A DNA stretch of 15,955 bases from Candidatus Saccharibacteria bacterium UBA3225 (GTDB taxonomy: Bacteria; Patescibacteriota; Saccharimonadia; Saccharimonadales; Saccharimonadaceae): NCBI GenBank assembly GCA_002363515.1, contig DEVX01000025.1:1-15955 (forward strand), read 5' to 3'. Shown in pieces: positions 5,891 through 12,697 of this stretch. Made by a program: the position numbers and the translations under genes. Position 1 is the first letter of the stretch, and each line of letters begins with the position of its first letter. The notes under the pieces are model-generated. The model was not told where the DNA came from. It saw only the letters and a list, made by a program, of their open reading frames with translations, and ran no database searches.

Positions 5891-6763
5891 ATGAGCAAGA
5901 CACTTATTAGCGCCCGCAGTCTCCGTAAGTCTTACGGCAAACGCAATAGCAAATTTGAGGCACTACGTGGCGTTACGTTGAACATTCACGAGGGAGAATC
6001 GGTAGCCATTATTGGCAAGTCTGGTTCTGGCAAATCTACGCTAATGCACCTGCTAGCGCTCCTAGACAAGCCAACTCGTGGCGAAATCACCTTAAACGGG
6101 CATCCTACGGCAAGATTGCACGCCCGCAAACTCAATGCCATTCGCAACAAAAAGTTTGGCTTCGTTTTTCAAAGCTTCTTCATGAATGCTAACGACACCG
6201 TACTAAACAACGTAATTCTTCCGCTAAAAATCGCCGGTGTTGGCTATAGAGAACGCCATCGTCGCGCTATCTCCGCCCTCAAGACCGTTGATCTCGACGA
6301 TAAGCGCAACAATAAAGCCAGCGATCTCTCCGGTGGCCAAAAACAACGCGTCTGTATTGCGCGCGCTATCGTTAATGACCCTAAGGTCATCTTCGCAGAT
6401 GAGCCAACTGGAAATCTCGACTCTGCTACTGGCGATAAAATAATCAACCTCCTATTCAAGCTTAACCACGAGAAGGGAATTACTCTCATCATCGTTACTC
6501 ACGACCAAGATTTAGCAAACAAATGCCAACGCCAAATCAGCATCAAAGATGGCCGTATCGTCTCAGATTCCTCTGCCGACGTAGAGCAAGACGACGACGG
6601 GGACGAAGAAATTCGCGAAATCGTCGCCGAAAGCGAAGAAGATGATGACGACGATGATGCAACTCCAGATAAGTTCGAAGGCGACAATAATATCGACGGC
6701 ATGCTCGACCAGAAGCACCCAGTCCGCCATATAAACATTGAAGAAGACGAGGAGGACCTATAA
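5891..6763 (+). CDS. ABC transporter ATPase, MacB/LolD-like, with acidic C-terminal tail
   Basis: This 290-residue subunit powers the permease encoded next. All ATPase motifs are present: Walker [10 protein letters not shown] (42-50), Q-loop Gln94 in FVFQSF, signature LSGGQKQR (146-153), Walker B VIFADEP with Glu171, D-loop NLDS, and H-loop His204 in VTHD. The sequence is of the MacB/LolD/FtsE class ([20 protein letters not shown]). The catalytic domain ends near residue 228; the remaining ~60 residues are an extra tail very rich in Asp and Glu ([24 protein letters not shown]), absent from typical members of about 225-235 residues. Start: ATG 6 nt after an extended -10 box, no Shine-Dalgarno. 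The stop overlaps the permease start as TAATG, so the two are translationally coupled. Confidence 0.95.
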   Translation: MSKTLISARSLRKSYGKRNSKFEALRGVTLNIHEGESVAIIGKSGSGKSTLMHLLALLDKPTRGEITLNGHPTARLHARKLNAIRNKKFGFVFQSFFMNANDTVLNNVILPLKIAGVGYRERHRRAISALKTVDLDDKRNNKASDLSGGQKQRVCIARAIVNDPKVIFADEPTGNLDSATGDKIINLLFKLNHEKGITLIIVTHDQDLANKCQRQISIKDGRIVSDSSADVEQDDDGDEEIREIVAESEEDDDDDDATPDKFEGDNNIDGMLDQKHPVRHINIEEDEEDL

Positions 6764-8073
6764 TGAAACTCTTAGACATCATTCGGGACGCAAACGCCAA
6801 TCTACTCCGCAATAAGTTGCGCAGTTTCCTAACTATCCTCGCCATTTTCATCGGCTCTTTCTCGATTATTTCAACCTCCGCTATTCAGGCGGGCGTCAAT
6901 GATTTCATCGATCAACAGGTTGACAGCTACGGTGGCGAAGGCTATCTTGCTGTCGTATCGAAAGATTCCTTCGATGCCCTTGAGGGTTTAACTGGCGCCA
7001 TGGGAAACGGCAATAGCGCCCCCATTGAATATAAGGAGGACAAGATTCAAGACGGCATGACCCCAATCACCAACGAACAGCTCGACAAAATCAAAAAAAT
7101 CGACGGCATCGATGGCGATAGCCTTGTAGAACAAAAAACTTTAAACATATCCTACGTCAGCAGTAAAAAGACCGACAAAAAATATCTTATCGGCGCCGAG
7201 GCTTTGCCGCCAGGCAACATCAAAGTTGAGACTACCACCGGCGGACAACTCGACTTGCAGGGTGATGAATATCAAATTCAGCTCGAGAAAAAATATGTCG
7301 ACGTACTCGGATATACAGAAGATAATATAATTGGCGAAAAAATCCAGCTCGTCGTAGTCGACCAGTTCAAGCATACTCAGAAAACTTTTAACGTAAAAGT
7401 TGTTGGCGTAATTGCGCCTGGCGTAGTATCAATGGGCTATTCCTACGTAAATAACAAAACAGCCGACGACATCTATACTGAAAATACTAAATACTATCCA
7501 GCAGAATATAAAGACCGCACCGTTGCAGTAGCTGTAAATTACGACTACGAAAATCACTCAGCAAAGGAAATAAAAGACAAACTTGAAGATATCGGCCTAT
7601 CCGCCATGACTATTGATGACATTATCGGTTCAATCAAGACCTTCTTTGATATCATACTAACCGTGTTCAAGATCTTTGGCTTTATCGCCTTGCTGGCAGC
7701 CGCCATTGGCATCATCAATACACTTTTCATGTCCGTCCAGGAACGTACTCGCGAAATCGGCCTCGACAAAGCATTAGGCATGTCATCCGCACGCGTCTTC
7801 CTCAGCTTTAGTATTGAGGCTATCTCGCTCGGTTTTTGGGGCTCCGTATTTGGCATTACCGTATCGATGACACTCGGCAACATTGCCAATAATATTTTCC
7901 ACGCCGAAGGTGGTTTCCTCGAAAGCTTCCCATCTTTCAACCTTGCGACCTACACTATCAAAGACATCATTATTGTCACTGTTCTGATCATGTTCATATC
8001 GTTCCTGGCCGGAACGCTTCCAGCCAGACGCGCCGCTAGCAAAAACCCTATTGATGCATTACGCTACGAATAA
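6763..8073 (+). CDS. ABC transporter permease, MacB/FtsX type
   Basis: A 436-residue membrane subunit with the MacB layout: one N-terminal membrane helix (about 21-43, after LLRNKLRSFLTILAIFIGSF), a large extracytoplasmic domain (about 44-290), and three C-terminal helices (about 295-322, 347-372, 401-420) forming the FtsX domain. The coupling-helix motif QERTREIGLDKALGMS (326-341) and the end PARRAASKNPIDALRYE are classical. With its ATPase it forms a mechanotransmission-type complex; family members move peptides, antibiotics or lipoproteins, and the substrate cannot be told here. No outer-membrane or MacA-like adaptor gene is present in the window. Start is fixed by GGAGG 7 nt upstream and TAATG overlap with the ATPase gene. 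Confidence 0.95.
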   Translation: MKLLDIIRDANANLLRNKLRSFLTILAIFIGSFSIISTSAIQAGVNDFIDQQVDSYGGEGYLAVVSKDSFDALEGLTGAMGNGNSAPIEYKEDKIQDGMTPITNEQLDKIKKIDGIDGDSLVEQKTLNISYVSSKKTDKKYLIGAEALPPGNIKVETTTGGQLDLQGDEYQIQLEKKYVDVLGYTEDNIIGEKIQLVVVDQFKHTQKTFNVKVVGVIAPGVVSMGYSYVNNKTADDIYTENTKYYPAEYKDRTVAVAVNYDYENHSAKEIKDKLEDIGLSAMTIDDIIGSIKTFFDIILTVFKIFGFIALLAAAIGIINTLFMSVQERTREIGLDKALGMSSARVFLSFSIEAISLGFWGSVFGITVSMTLGNIANNIFHAEGGFLESFPSFNLATYTIKDIIIVTVLIMFISFLAGTLPARRAASKNPIDALRYE

Positions 8074-8097
8074 ACCTCTCTTAACTAACCATAAGAA

Positions 8098-8141
8098 TAT
8101 GCTTTAATAGCATAACTGAGTACTCTAAAGTTACAACTCAG
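8098..8141 (+). other. Two small hairpins in the gap after the ABC operon
   Basis: TATGCT/AGCATA closes a 5-nt loop (8098-8114). CTGAGT/ACTCAG (8116-8121 and 8136-8141) encloses 14 nt. With the terminator at 8164-8182 they make three successive hairpins in a gap with no gene. They could be a processed 3' UTR or a small RNA; no promoter was convincingly seen. Confidence 0.35.
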
Positions 8142-8159
8142 ATACAATGGCACACAGAA

Positions 8160-8187
8160 AACACCACCGGCCCAGCCGGTGGCTTTT
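8160..8187. terminator. Strong hairpin terminator, usable from both sides
   Basis: CCACCGGC (8164-8171), loop CCA, GCCGGTGG (8175-8182). On the plus strand it is followed by CTTTTG; on the minus strand by TGTTTTC. It lies between the convergent permease gene and the small membrane-protein gene. The T runs are short, but the stem is 8 bp and GC-rich. Confidence 0.82.
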
Positions 8188-8199
8188 GATGTAGAGGTT

Positions 8200-8400
8200 T
8201 TACAGAAGACCCAGAAAATACGCTACCATAACGAGTATGAATACATATTTCGTGAGCCACTTCAGTCCAAAAATGCCCAGAATAGCGCCGATAACACAAT
8301 AGATAATGCTACTAATAATCATCATAGCCGTAATACCGATCACTGTAGTAAATAGAAAAAATGCGACCGCTATAGCGAGATAAGTGCGCAACCAATACAT
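8200..8400 (-). CDS. Small hydrophobic membrane protein, 66 residues
   Basis: Almost the whole protein is hydrophobic, enough for two or three membrane helices (roughly residues 6-21, 23-46 and 50-66), with a short charged turn (LKWLTKY, about 48-54). No family recognised; small holin-like or stress-type membrane proteins look like this, but nothing specific supports that. The start is ATG at 8400 because GGAGG lies 8 nt upstream inside AAGGAGGTGAT, a complete match to the 16S rRNA 3' end; the ATG at 8406 would be only 2 nt from it, and the frame to 8478 has no better start. A near-consensus promoter precedes it and a terminator follows, so it is probably a strongly expressed single gene. Confidence 0.72.
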   Translation of the reverse strand: MYWLRTYLAIAVAFFLFTTVIGITAMMIISSIIYCVIGAILGIFGLKWLTKYVFILVMVAYFLGLL

Positions 8401-8404
8401 TCTC

Positions 8405-8415
8405 ATCACCTCCTT
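8405..8415 (-). promoter_or_regulatory. Full-length Shine-Dalgarno site that sets the start at 8400
   Basis: AAGGAGGTGAT on the minus strand pairs along its whole length with the usual 16S 3' end, with GGAGG 8 nt from the ATG at 8400. It is the strongest ribosome-binding site in the window. Confidence 0.85.
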
Positions 8416-8449
8416 AAAGGTACCAACTTTCGTAAGCAGCTCAGACTCA

Positions 8450-8478
8450 ATTATGACACTTTTGCATCTAGCTGTCAA
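8450..8478 (-). promoter_or_regulatory. Promoter of the small membrane-protein gene
   Basis: Minus strand: perfect -35 TTGACA (8478-8473), 17-bp spacer, -10 CATAAT (8455-8450): 11 of 12 consensus bases. It gives a leader of about 42 nt containing the Shine-Dalgarno site. Confidence 0.78.
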
Positions 8479-8488
8479 AACATATTTT

Positions 8489-8497
8489 TGCTATAAT
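8489..8497 (+). promoter_or_regulatory. Extended -10 promoter of the RNA methyltransferase gene (leaderless)
   Basis: TGC followed by TATAAT (8492-8497), then 6 nt (TAACAG) and the ATG at 8504. No clear -35 is present, as is usual for extended -10 promoters. It is back to back with the minus-strand promoter at 8450-8478. Confidence 0.65.
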
Positions 8498-8503
8498 TAA
8501 CAG

Positions 8504-9652
8504 ATGAACGCAAAAATCGACAAACTCGTTCCAGGCGGGCAGGGGATTACCACACTTGCCGATGGCAAGAAAGCTTTTTTATGGAATGCGTTACCGGGAG
8601 AAGAAGTCGAATTTGAAATCACTAAAAACAAACATAGTTATTGCGAGGGTATCGCCACAAAAGTCATCTCGTCGTCGCCATTTCGCATCGAGCCGAAAGA
8701 CGCATGTTATCTCTCAACTAGCCCCTGGCAAATTATCGACCGCACAGAAGAATTGTCGCAAAAACAGTCCCTCGTCAAAGAATGTCTTCGCCAACAACAC
8801 ATCGATGCTCCCGTTGAGCCTACTATTACCGACGGCAAGGATTTCTACTACCGCAACAAAATGGAGTATTCTCTCTACTGGAGTCACGAAGATAATCTGA
8901 TCTATCCAGCTTTCCATACGCGCGGCACGCATCGCAAATCACCTATAGCGCAAAGCTCAATCGAACGCCCAGAAATCTTCGCAGAAGCCCAAAGGATTAT
9001 CGCCGACCTTAATGCTAAACATGCCGAAGCGCGCGCCTATCAGTCGCTCCTCATTCGCTGCGATCAACAAGGCAAAGTATCCTCGGCACTCTTCGAGAAT
9101 CGCAAACCGCATCCGGTCATGAGTCTACTTGAAGATTCTCTCTGCGATTACAAGTACTCTTACTCGCCAAACGGGTTTTTCCAAATAAATCTACCCGTCT
9201 ATGAATTAGTTCTCAAAGAAATATCAAAGCATATCACCACCGACAAAGTCCTCGACCTTTACGCCGGCGTTGGCAGTATTGGCTTAAGTGTTGCCCGCAA
9301 TAAAAACCTCACGCTCGTTGAAGTTAATGGCGCCGCTTTTGCCGAAATGCAAAACAACACTAAAGGAACCGCCGCCAATTGCATACTCGCCAAATCCGAA
9401 GATGTCACAGAGTATGTTACTCCGGATTGCATTGTCATTCTTGACCCGCCACGTGCCGGATGTGATCAAAAACTCATCGAAAAACTAAACGAAGTTCAAC
9501 CAGAGAAGATTATCTACCTTAGCTGCAACCCTATCACACAGGCGCGCGACCTTGCGGCGCTACAAAATTATCATATAGCGAAATTGCAGCCATACAACTT
9601 CTTCCCGCGTACCCCGCATATTGAGAACCTCGCCATTCTCGAAAAAGCTTAA
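8504..9652 (+). CDS. 5-methyluridine RNA methyltransferase (RlmD/RlmCD/TrmA family)
   Basis: This 382-residue SAM-dependent enzyme methylates C5 of a uridine in RNA, most likely 23S rRNA. Order: TRAM-type RNA-binding domain (about 1-55, DKLVPGGQGI, LPGEEVEFEI), a linker, the family motif FYYRNKMEYS (114-123), an FFQIN motif, then the methyltransferase core with VLDLYAGVGSIGLSVA (SAM loop), LVEVN, ILDPPRAG, and SCNP with the nucleophilic Cys. The end PRTPHIENLAILEK holds the family's late His-Glu pair. The [4Fe-4S] cysteine set (C-x5-C-x2-C) of RlmD is missing; the equivalent segment reads ACYLSTSPWQ with a single Cys. Target U747, U1939 or tRNA U54 cannot be told apart, so I give no symbol. 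The start follows an extended -10 box by 6 nt. Confidence 0.9.
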   Translation: MNAKIDKLVPGGQGITTLADGKKAFLWNALPGEEVEFEITKNKHSYCEGIATKVISSSPFRIEPKDACYLSTSPWQIIDRTEELSQKQSLVKECLRQQHIDAPVEPTITDGKDFYYRNKMEYSLYWSHEDNLIYPAFHTRGTHRKSPIAQSSIERPEIFAEAQRIIADLNAKHAEARAYQSLLIRCDQQGKVSSALFENRKPHPVMSLLEDSLCDYKYSYSPNGFFQINLPVYELVLKEISKHITTDKVLDLYAGVGSIGLSVARNKNLTLVEVNGAAFAEMQNNTKGTAANCILAKSEDVTEYVTPDCIVILDPPRAGCDQKLIEKLNEVQPEKIIYLSCNPITQARDLAALQNYHIAKLQPYNFFPRTPHIENLAILEKA

Positions 9653-9664
9653 TGGCTCTATTTA

Positions 9665-9673
9665 TGCTAGAAT
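9665..9673 (+). promoter_or_regulatory. Extended -10 promoter of gpsA (leaderless)
   Basis: TGC then TAGAAT (9668-9673), 6 nt (AGTCCT) and ATG at 9680. It sits in the 27-nt gap after the methyltransferase gene, so gpsA need not depend on read-through. No good -35. Confidence 0.6.
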
Positions 9674-9679
9674 AGTCCT

Positions 9680-10462
9680 ATGATTATCTCGATTCTTGGA
9701 GCTGGCGCATTCGGAAAAGCGCTCGGCAAAATTCTCACCGACAACCATCACGAAGTAAAATATTACGATCCTTACGTTTATCCAGACGTATCGCTAGAGC
9801 AGGCTACTTACCAGGCCAACGCCATCACCATCGCTATTCCATCTGCCAATCTGCCAGAATTTCTCGAAACATACCCTTCGCACCTAAAAAAGCTCCCGAC
9901 CATTTTGGCGACAAAAGGCATCTGCGATCCCAGCATGTTTGACGATTTTGAACAGTTTTCGGCCATTTCCGGACCAGGCTTTGCTCAAGAAATAATCGAC
10001 GGGAAACCCGCCACATTTACCGCTTCCGCACCCTTCGCTATGGGGTTACTAAAGAACGAGCAAATTCAAATCGAGCTGCAAGAAGATTTACTCGGCATCC
10101 TACTTTGCGGCTCGCTCAAGAACATCTATGCTATCGGCGCCGGCTATCATGGCGACTCCGAAAACGATTCAGCCATTTTTATCCAACACGCTCATGCTGA
10201 AATGCAAAAATACCTCAAAGATCACGGTGCTCAGCCATACACGGCCGAACTAGCCTGCGGCATTGGCGACCTAATTCTTACCTGTACTCACGACACTTCT
10301 CGCAACTACATGTGCGGCGTTCGCCTGCGCGAAGGAAAGAGTTTGCCAGAAATAATCGACGAACTAAAGACTGTTGAAGGCGTATCTGCGCTCAGCAAAA
10401 TCGACCATGCAGATTATATGATTCTTGACGAAATATACGACCTTGTTGGTCAAATAGATTAA
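9680..10462 (+). CDS. gpsA: NAD(P)-dependent glycerol-3-phosphate dehydrogenase, short form
   Basis: It interconverts dihydroxyacetone phosphate and sn-glycerol 3-phosphate in the cytosol, supplying the backbone for phospholipids. Visible features: Rossmann loop GAGAFGKALG (7-16), AIPS (52-55), ATKG with Lys80, SGPGFAQEI (97-105), the catalytic Lys147 in CGSLKNIYAIGAG, and GIGDLILTCTHDTSRNYMCG (194-213) with the substrate-binding Asp and Arg-Asn. KTVEGV near 230-235 also matches the family. At 260 residues it is well below the usual 325-340; the loss falls in the Rossmann domain (between strands after residue 30) and the C-terminal helices, while active-site residues remain. It stops in TTAA, shared with the convergent 733-residue gene. 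Confidence 0.9.
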   Translation: MIISILGAGAFGKALGKILTDNHHEVKYYDPYVYPDVSLEQATYQANAITIAIPSANLPEFLETYPSHLKKLPTILATKGICDPSMFDDFEQFSAISGPGFAQEIIDGKPATFTASAPFAMGLLKNEQIQIELQEDLLGILLCGSLKNIYAIGAGYHGDSENDSAIFIQHAHAEMQKYLKDHGAQPYTAELACGIGDLILTCTHDTSRNYMCGVRLREGKSLPEIIDELKTVEGVSALSKIDHADYMILDEIYDLVGQID

Positions 10463-12660
10463 AGTAGTCCTTCAATATAACCCACCGAAACATCTTTTAT
10501 CTGAAAGTTCGTTTGGCGTATATGCGCATCGGCCACTAAAAGCGTTCGCGCAATTTTATCATCATATTCCTGACCAAGGGACTCTTTATATCTCTCCGAA
10601 AGCTGCTTTAAATAGTCTTGCTCAATATCGTTCGTAGCCGACTCGCATAACGAGGCAAAGCTATCAAAAAGGTACCGCTTTGCCGTCTCGGGCTTGTCGT
10701 CATAACCTTTATAAAACGCCACTAGCTTATCGTATTCTGCAAGAATAGCGCCATATAGTGCTTTAGTATTTTTCACATCCTTAAACTGCAAAAATAGCTG
10801 CTCCATCGCATAAACTTCATTGCTAGTTATCTTTTTCCGCGCCAAAAGATATTTAAACAAATCTACATTGTCAATATCATCGCAAAAGATTGCACTATAA
10901 TAAACTCGACTAAGTTTTGCATCGACAGAATGAACATATTTTTCAATACTCTTATTCTTTTGCTTAGCAAACCAAAGATCATGGCATTTATTCTCAACGT
11001 CATCCGCAACCTTATATTTATCAGCCACATAACCGTTCAGAAAAGCTTTTAACTTCGAATCATATCGCTTAACCCCGTCTAGGCACAACACCCAACCTAG
11101 AGCCTCTTCAAACTCATCTTTTTCAGACTCATTCACATATTTAATACGACTACGATTCTTTATTGGCCAAACATCACCAACGCGCGGCCAAAACAACTCA
11201 TATATAAGTTTTTCCATCGCATTATTTAAGCCGGCATCTTCGCCTGGCAAAGCTTTCCAAAAATAATTCAAAAGATCACACGCCATCCAATACAAGTTAT
11301 AATCTTCATCGTTTTTTATAGTCAAATTCCTAAGAATGCTCACGACCGCAGGCAAAACATTGCTGTATTTTTTGTAATCTGCCACCTGCATATAATTACA
11401 TAGATAAAAGGCGATAAAATTCCGGTTATATTTTCCTGAAATTATTTCTTTTTGAATTTGCTTATCTGCAGCAGTAGAGAAATTTACAAGTTGCGGATAC
11501 TTAAAAAAGACGCACGGATCGTTCGTTTCCGTATAGCTTTTGAGACTAACATTTATAGTTTCGAGACGTAAAAACTTTTCCCGAATATCTTCGCCTAATA
11601 AGTCATTCAAACGCTCGTAGAACGTACCAATATTTCGCGACAAATTATTATATTCAAAGAAATCGTAAAAGAAATGAACCAACTTTGCAACGTCCACTTT
11701 ATCAAAAATATAACAGGCACGAAAGATTAATAATTCACGCTCGAAATCCAACTCGTCCTCATCAAATCTTAAATGTGAATCCCCACCAATACAGCGCTCA
11801 TAACTGACCGCTTTTACCCAATCTTCGGTGCTAATTATAAAATCATCCGGGCACAGAAAACGCGCTAGTAAGACGCACATAAAATCTATCTCATCTTCAT
11901 CAACAAACAAAAAATTGCAATAGTTGTCTTCCAAAATGTTTTTAATCTTGAGCAAATCGCCAGACATCTGCGAAATAATACTTGGTTCGGCAAAATCCGA
12001 CATCGGAATTGTATTAATAATATCTAGGTATTCTCTAAACTGTGCCGCATCAGTCACAATACTATTGCTAGTCAAACAATCCGCGTAGCGTAATTTCATT
12101 ACGGCACTGTCATTCAACGCCGCAACGCCCAATTTGCCAAAATATTCATTATGTATCTTTAAAAAGCGCTCGTTTTTTAGCAGCCGATTCATTTTTACGA
12201 GTTGAGCCGTACCATCTACATGGCCGTAAGTATCTTTTCGTAGTCGATCGAATATCTCACGATATTTTGGGCTAACTAAATGACTTGTCTTATAGCTTTG
12301 AAACACAAATCCGCCCAAATCACCATTTGCGTCAAACGAAATACCCTTCCGCATCAACACACGCACCGAACGCGCGATAATATGAAACCGATACGAACGA
12401 AACATATCAATTACTTCATAGTGGTCCAATGCGCGAATAATCTCATTGTAAGCATCTGGATTATCGGCATACTTCAGCTCGTATTCCTTCAGTTTTCGAC
12501 CATCCAACGCATAAAAATGTATTACCGCATCGTGCAAAGACGAATAGCGCGGTATTATCGTCTCAAAATAAACAATCCGACGACATATCTTTTCAAAATC
12601 GCCAGCTTTCTCGAAGCTAAAAATAGCATCTCCATTCTTTGCGCCATCACCTCTTGCCAT
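10459..12660 (-). CDS. Large hypothetical protein, 733 residues, AT-rich gene
   Basis: No family recognised. The protein appears soluble and mostly alpha-helical, rich in aromatic and charged residues (YYDF, FHII, YDKL-type segments), with no signal peptide, no membrane helix, no Walker or nuclease motif and no clear repeat. The N-terminal third holds basic helices (RSYRFHIIARSVRVLMRKG, about 88-106). The gene is more AT-rich than its neighbours: five 60-base lines I counted (from 10861, 11161, 11401, 11881 and 12001) hold 97 G/C of 300, against 96 of 180 in three lines from the methyltransferase and helicase genes. The start is backed by TTGATA-17-TATAAT with 8 nt to the ATG and no Shine-Dalgarno. 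It diverges from the helicase-nuclease across only 13 bp. Helical scaffold or acquired gene are both possible. Confidence 0.8.
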   Translation of the reverse strand: MARGDGAKNGDAIFSFEKAGDFEKICRRIVYFETIIPRYSSLHDAVIHFYALDGRKLKEYELKYADNPDAYNEIIRALDHYEVIDMFRSYRFHIIARSVRVLMRKGISFDANGDLGGFVFQSYKTSHLVSPKYREIFDRLRKDTYGHVDGTAQLVKMNRLLKNERFLKIHNEYFGKLGVAALNDSAVMKLRYADCLTSNSIVTDAAQFREYLDIINTIPMSDFAEPSIISQMSGDLLKIKNILEDNYCNFLFVDEDEIDFMCVLLARFLCPDDFIISTEDWVKAVSYERCIGGDSHLRFDEDELDFERELLIFRACYIFDKVDVAKLVHFFYDFFEYNNLSRNIGTFYERLNDLLGEDIREKFLRLETINVSLKSYTETNDPCVFFKYPQLVNFSTAADKQIQKEIISGKYNRNFIAFYLCNYMQVADYKKYSNVLPAVVSILRNLTIKNDEDYNLYWMACDLLNYFWKALPGEDAGLNNAMEKLIYELFWPRVGDVWPIKNRSRIKYVNESEKDEFEEALGWVLCLDGVKRYDSKLKAFLNGYVADKYKVADDVENKCHDLWFAKQKNKSIEKYVHSVDAKLSRVYYSAIFCDDIDNVDLFKYLLARKKITSNEVYAMEQLFLQFKDVKNTKALYGAILAEYDKLVAFYKGYDDKPETAKRYLFDSFASLCESATNDIEQDYLKQLSERYKESLGQEYDDKIARTLLVADAHIRQTNFQIKDVSVGYIEGLL

Positions 12661-12667
12661 ATATAAT
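12639..12667 (+). promoter_or_regulatory. Promoter of the helicase-nuclease gene (leaderless)
   Basis: TTGCGC (12639-12644), 17-bp spacer, TATAAT (12662-12667), 6 nt (TATTAT), ATG at 12674. The -35 lies inside the coding region of the divergent 733-residue gene. Confidence 0.62.
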
Positions 12668-12668
12668 T

Positions 12669-12697
12669 ATTATATGGAATTCGAGAACGCTTATCAA
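12669..12697 (-). promoter_or_regulatory. Promoter of the 733-residue protein gene
   Basis: Minus strand: TTGATA (12697-12692, 5 of 6), 17-bp spacer, perfect TATAAT (12674-12669), then 8 nt and ATG at 12660. The -35 lies within the first 24 bases of the helicase gene, and the -10 is 1 bp from the opposing -10. Confidence 0.68.
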
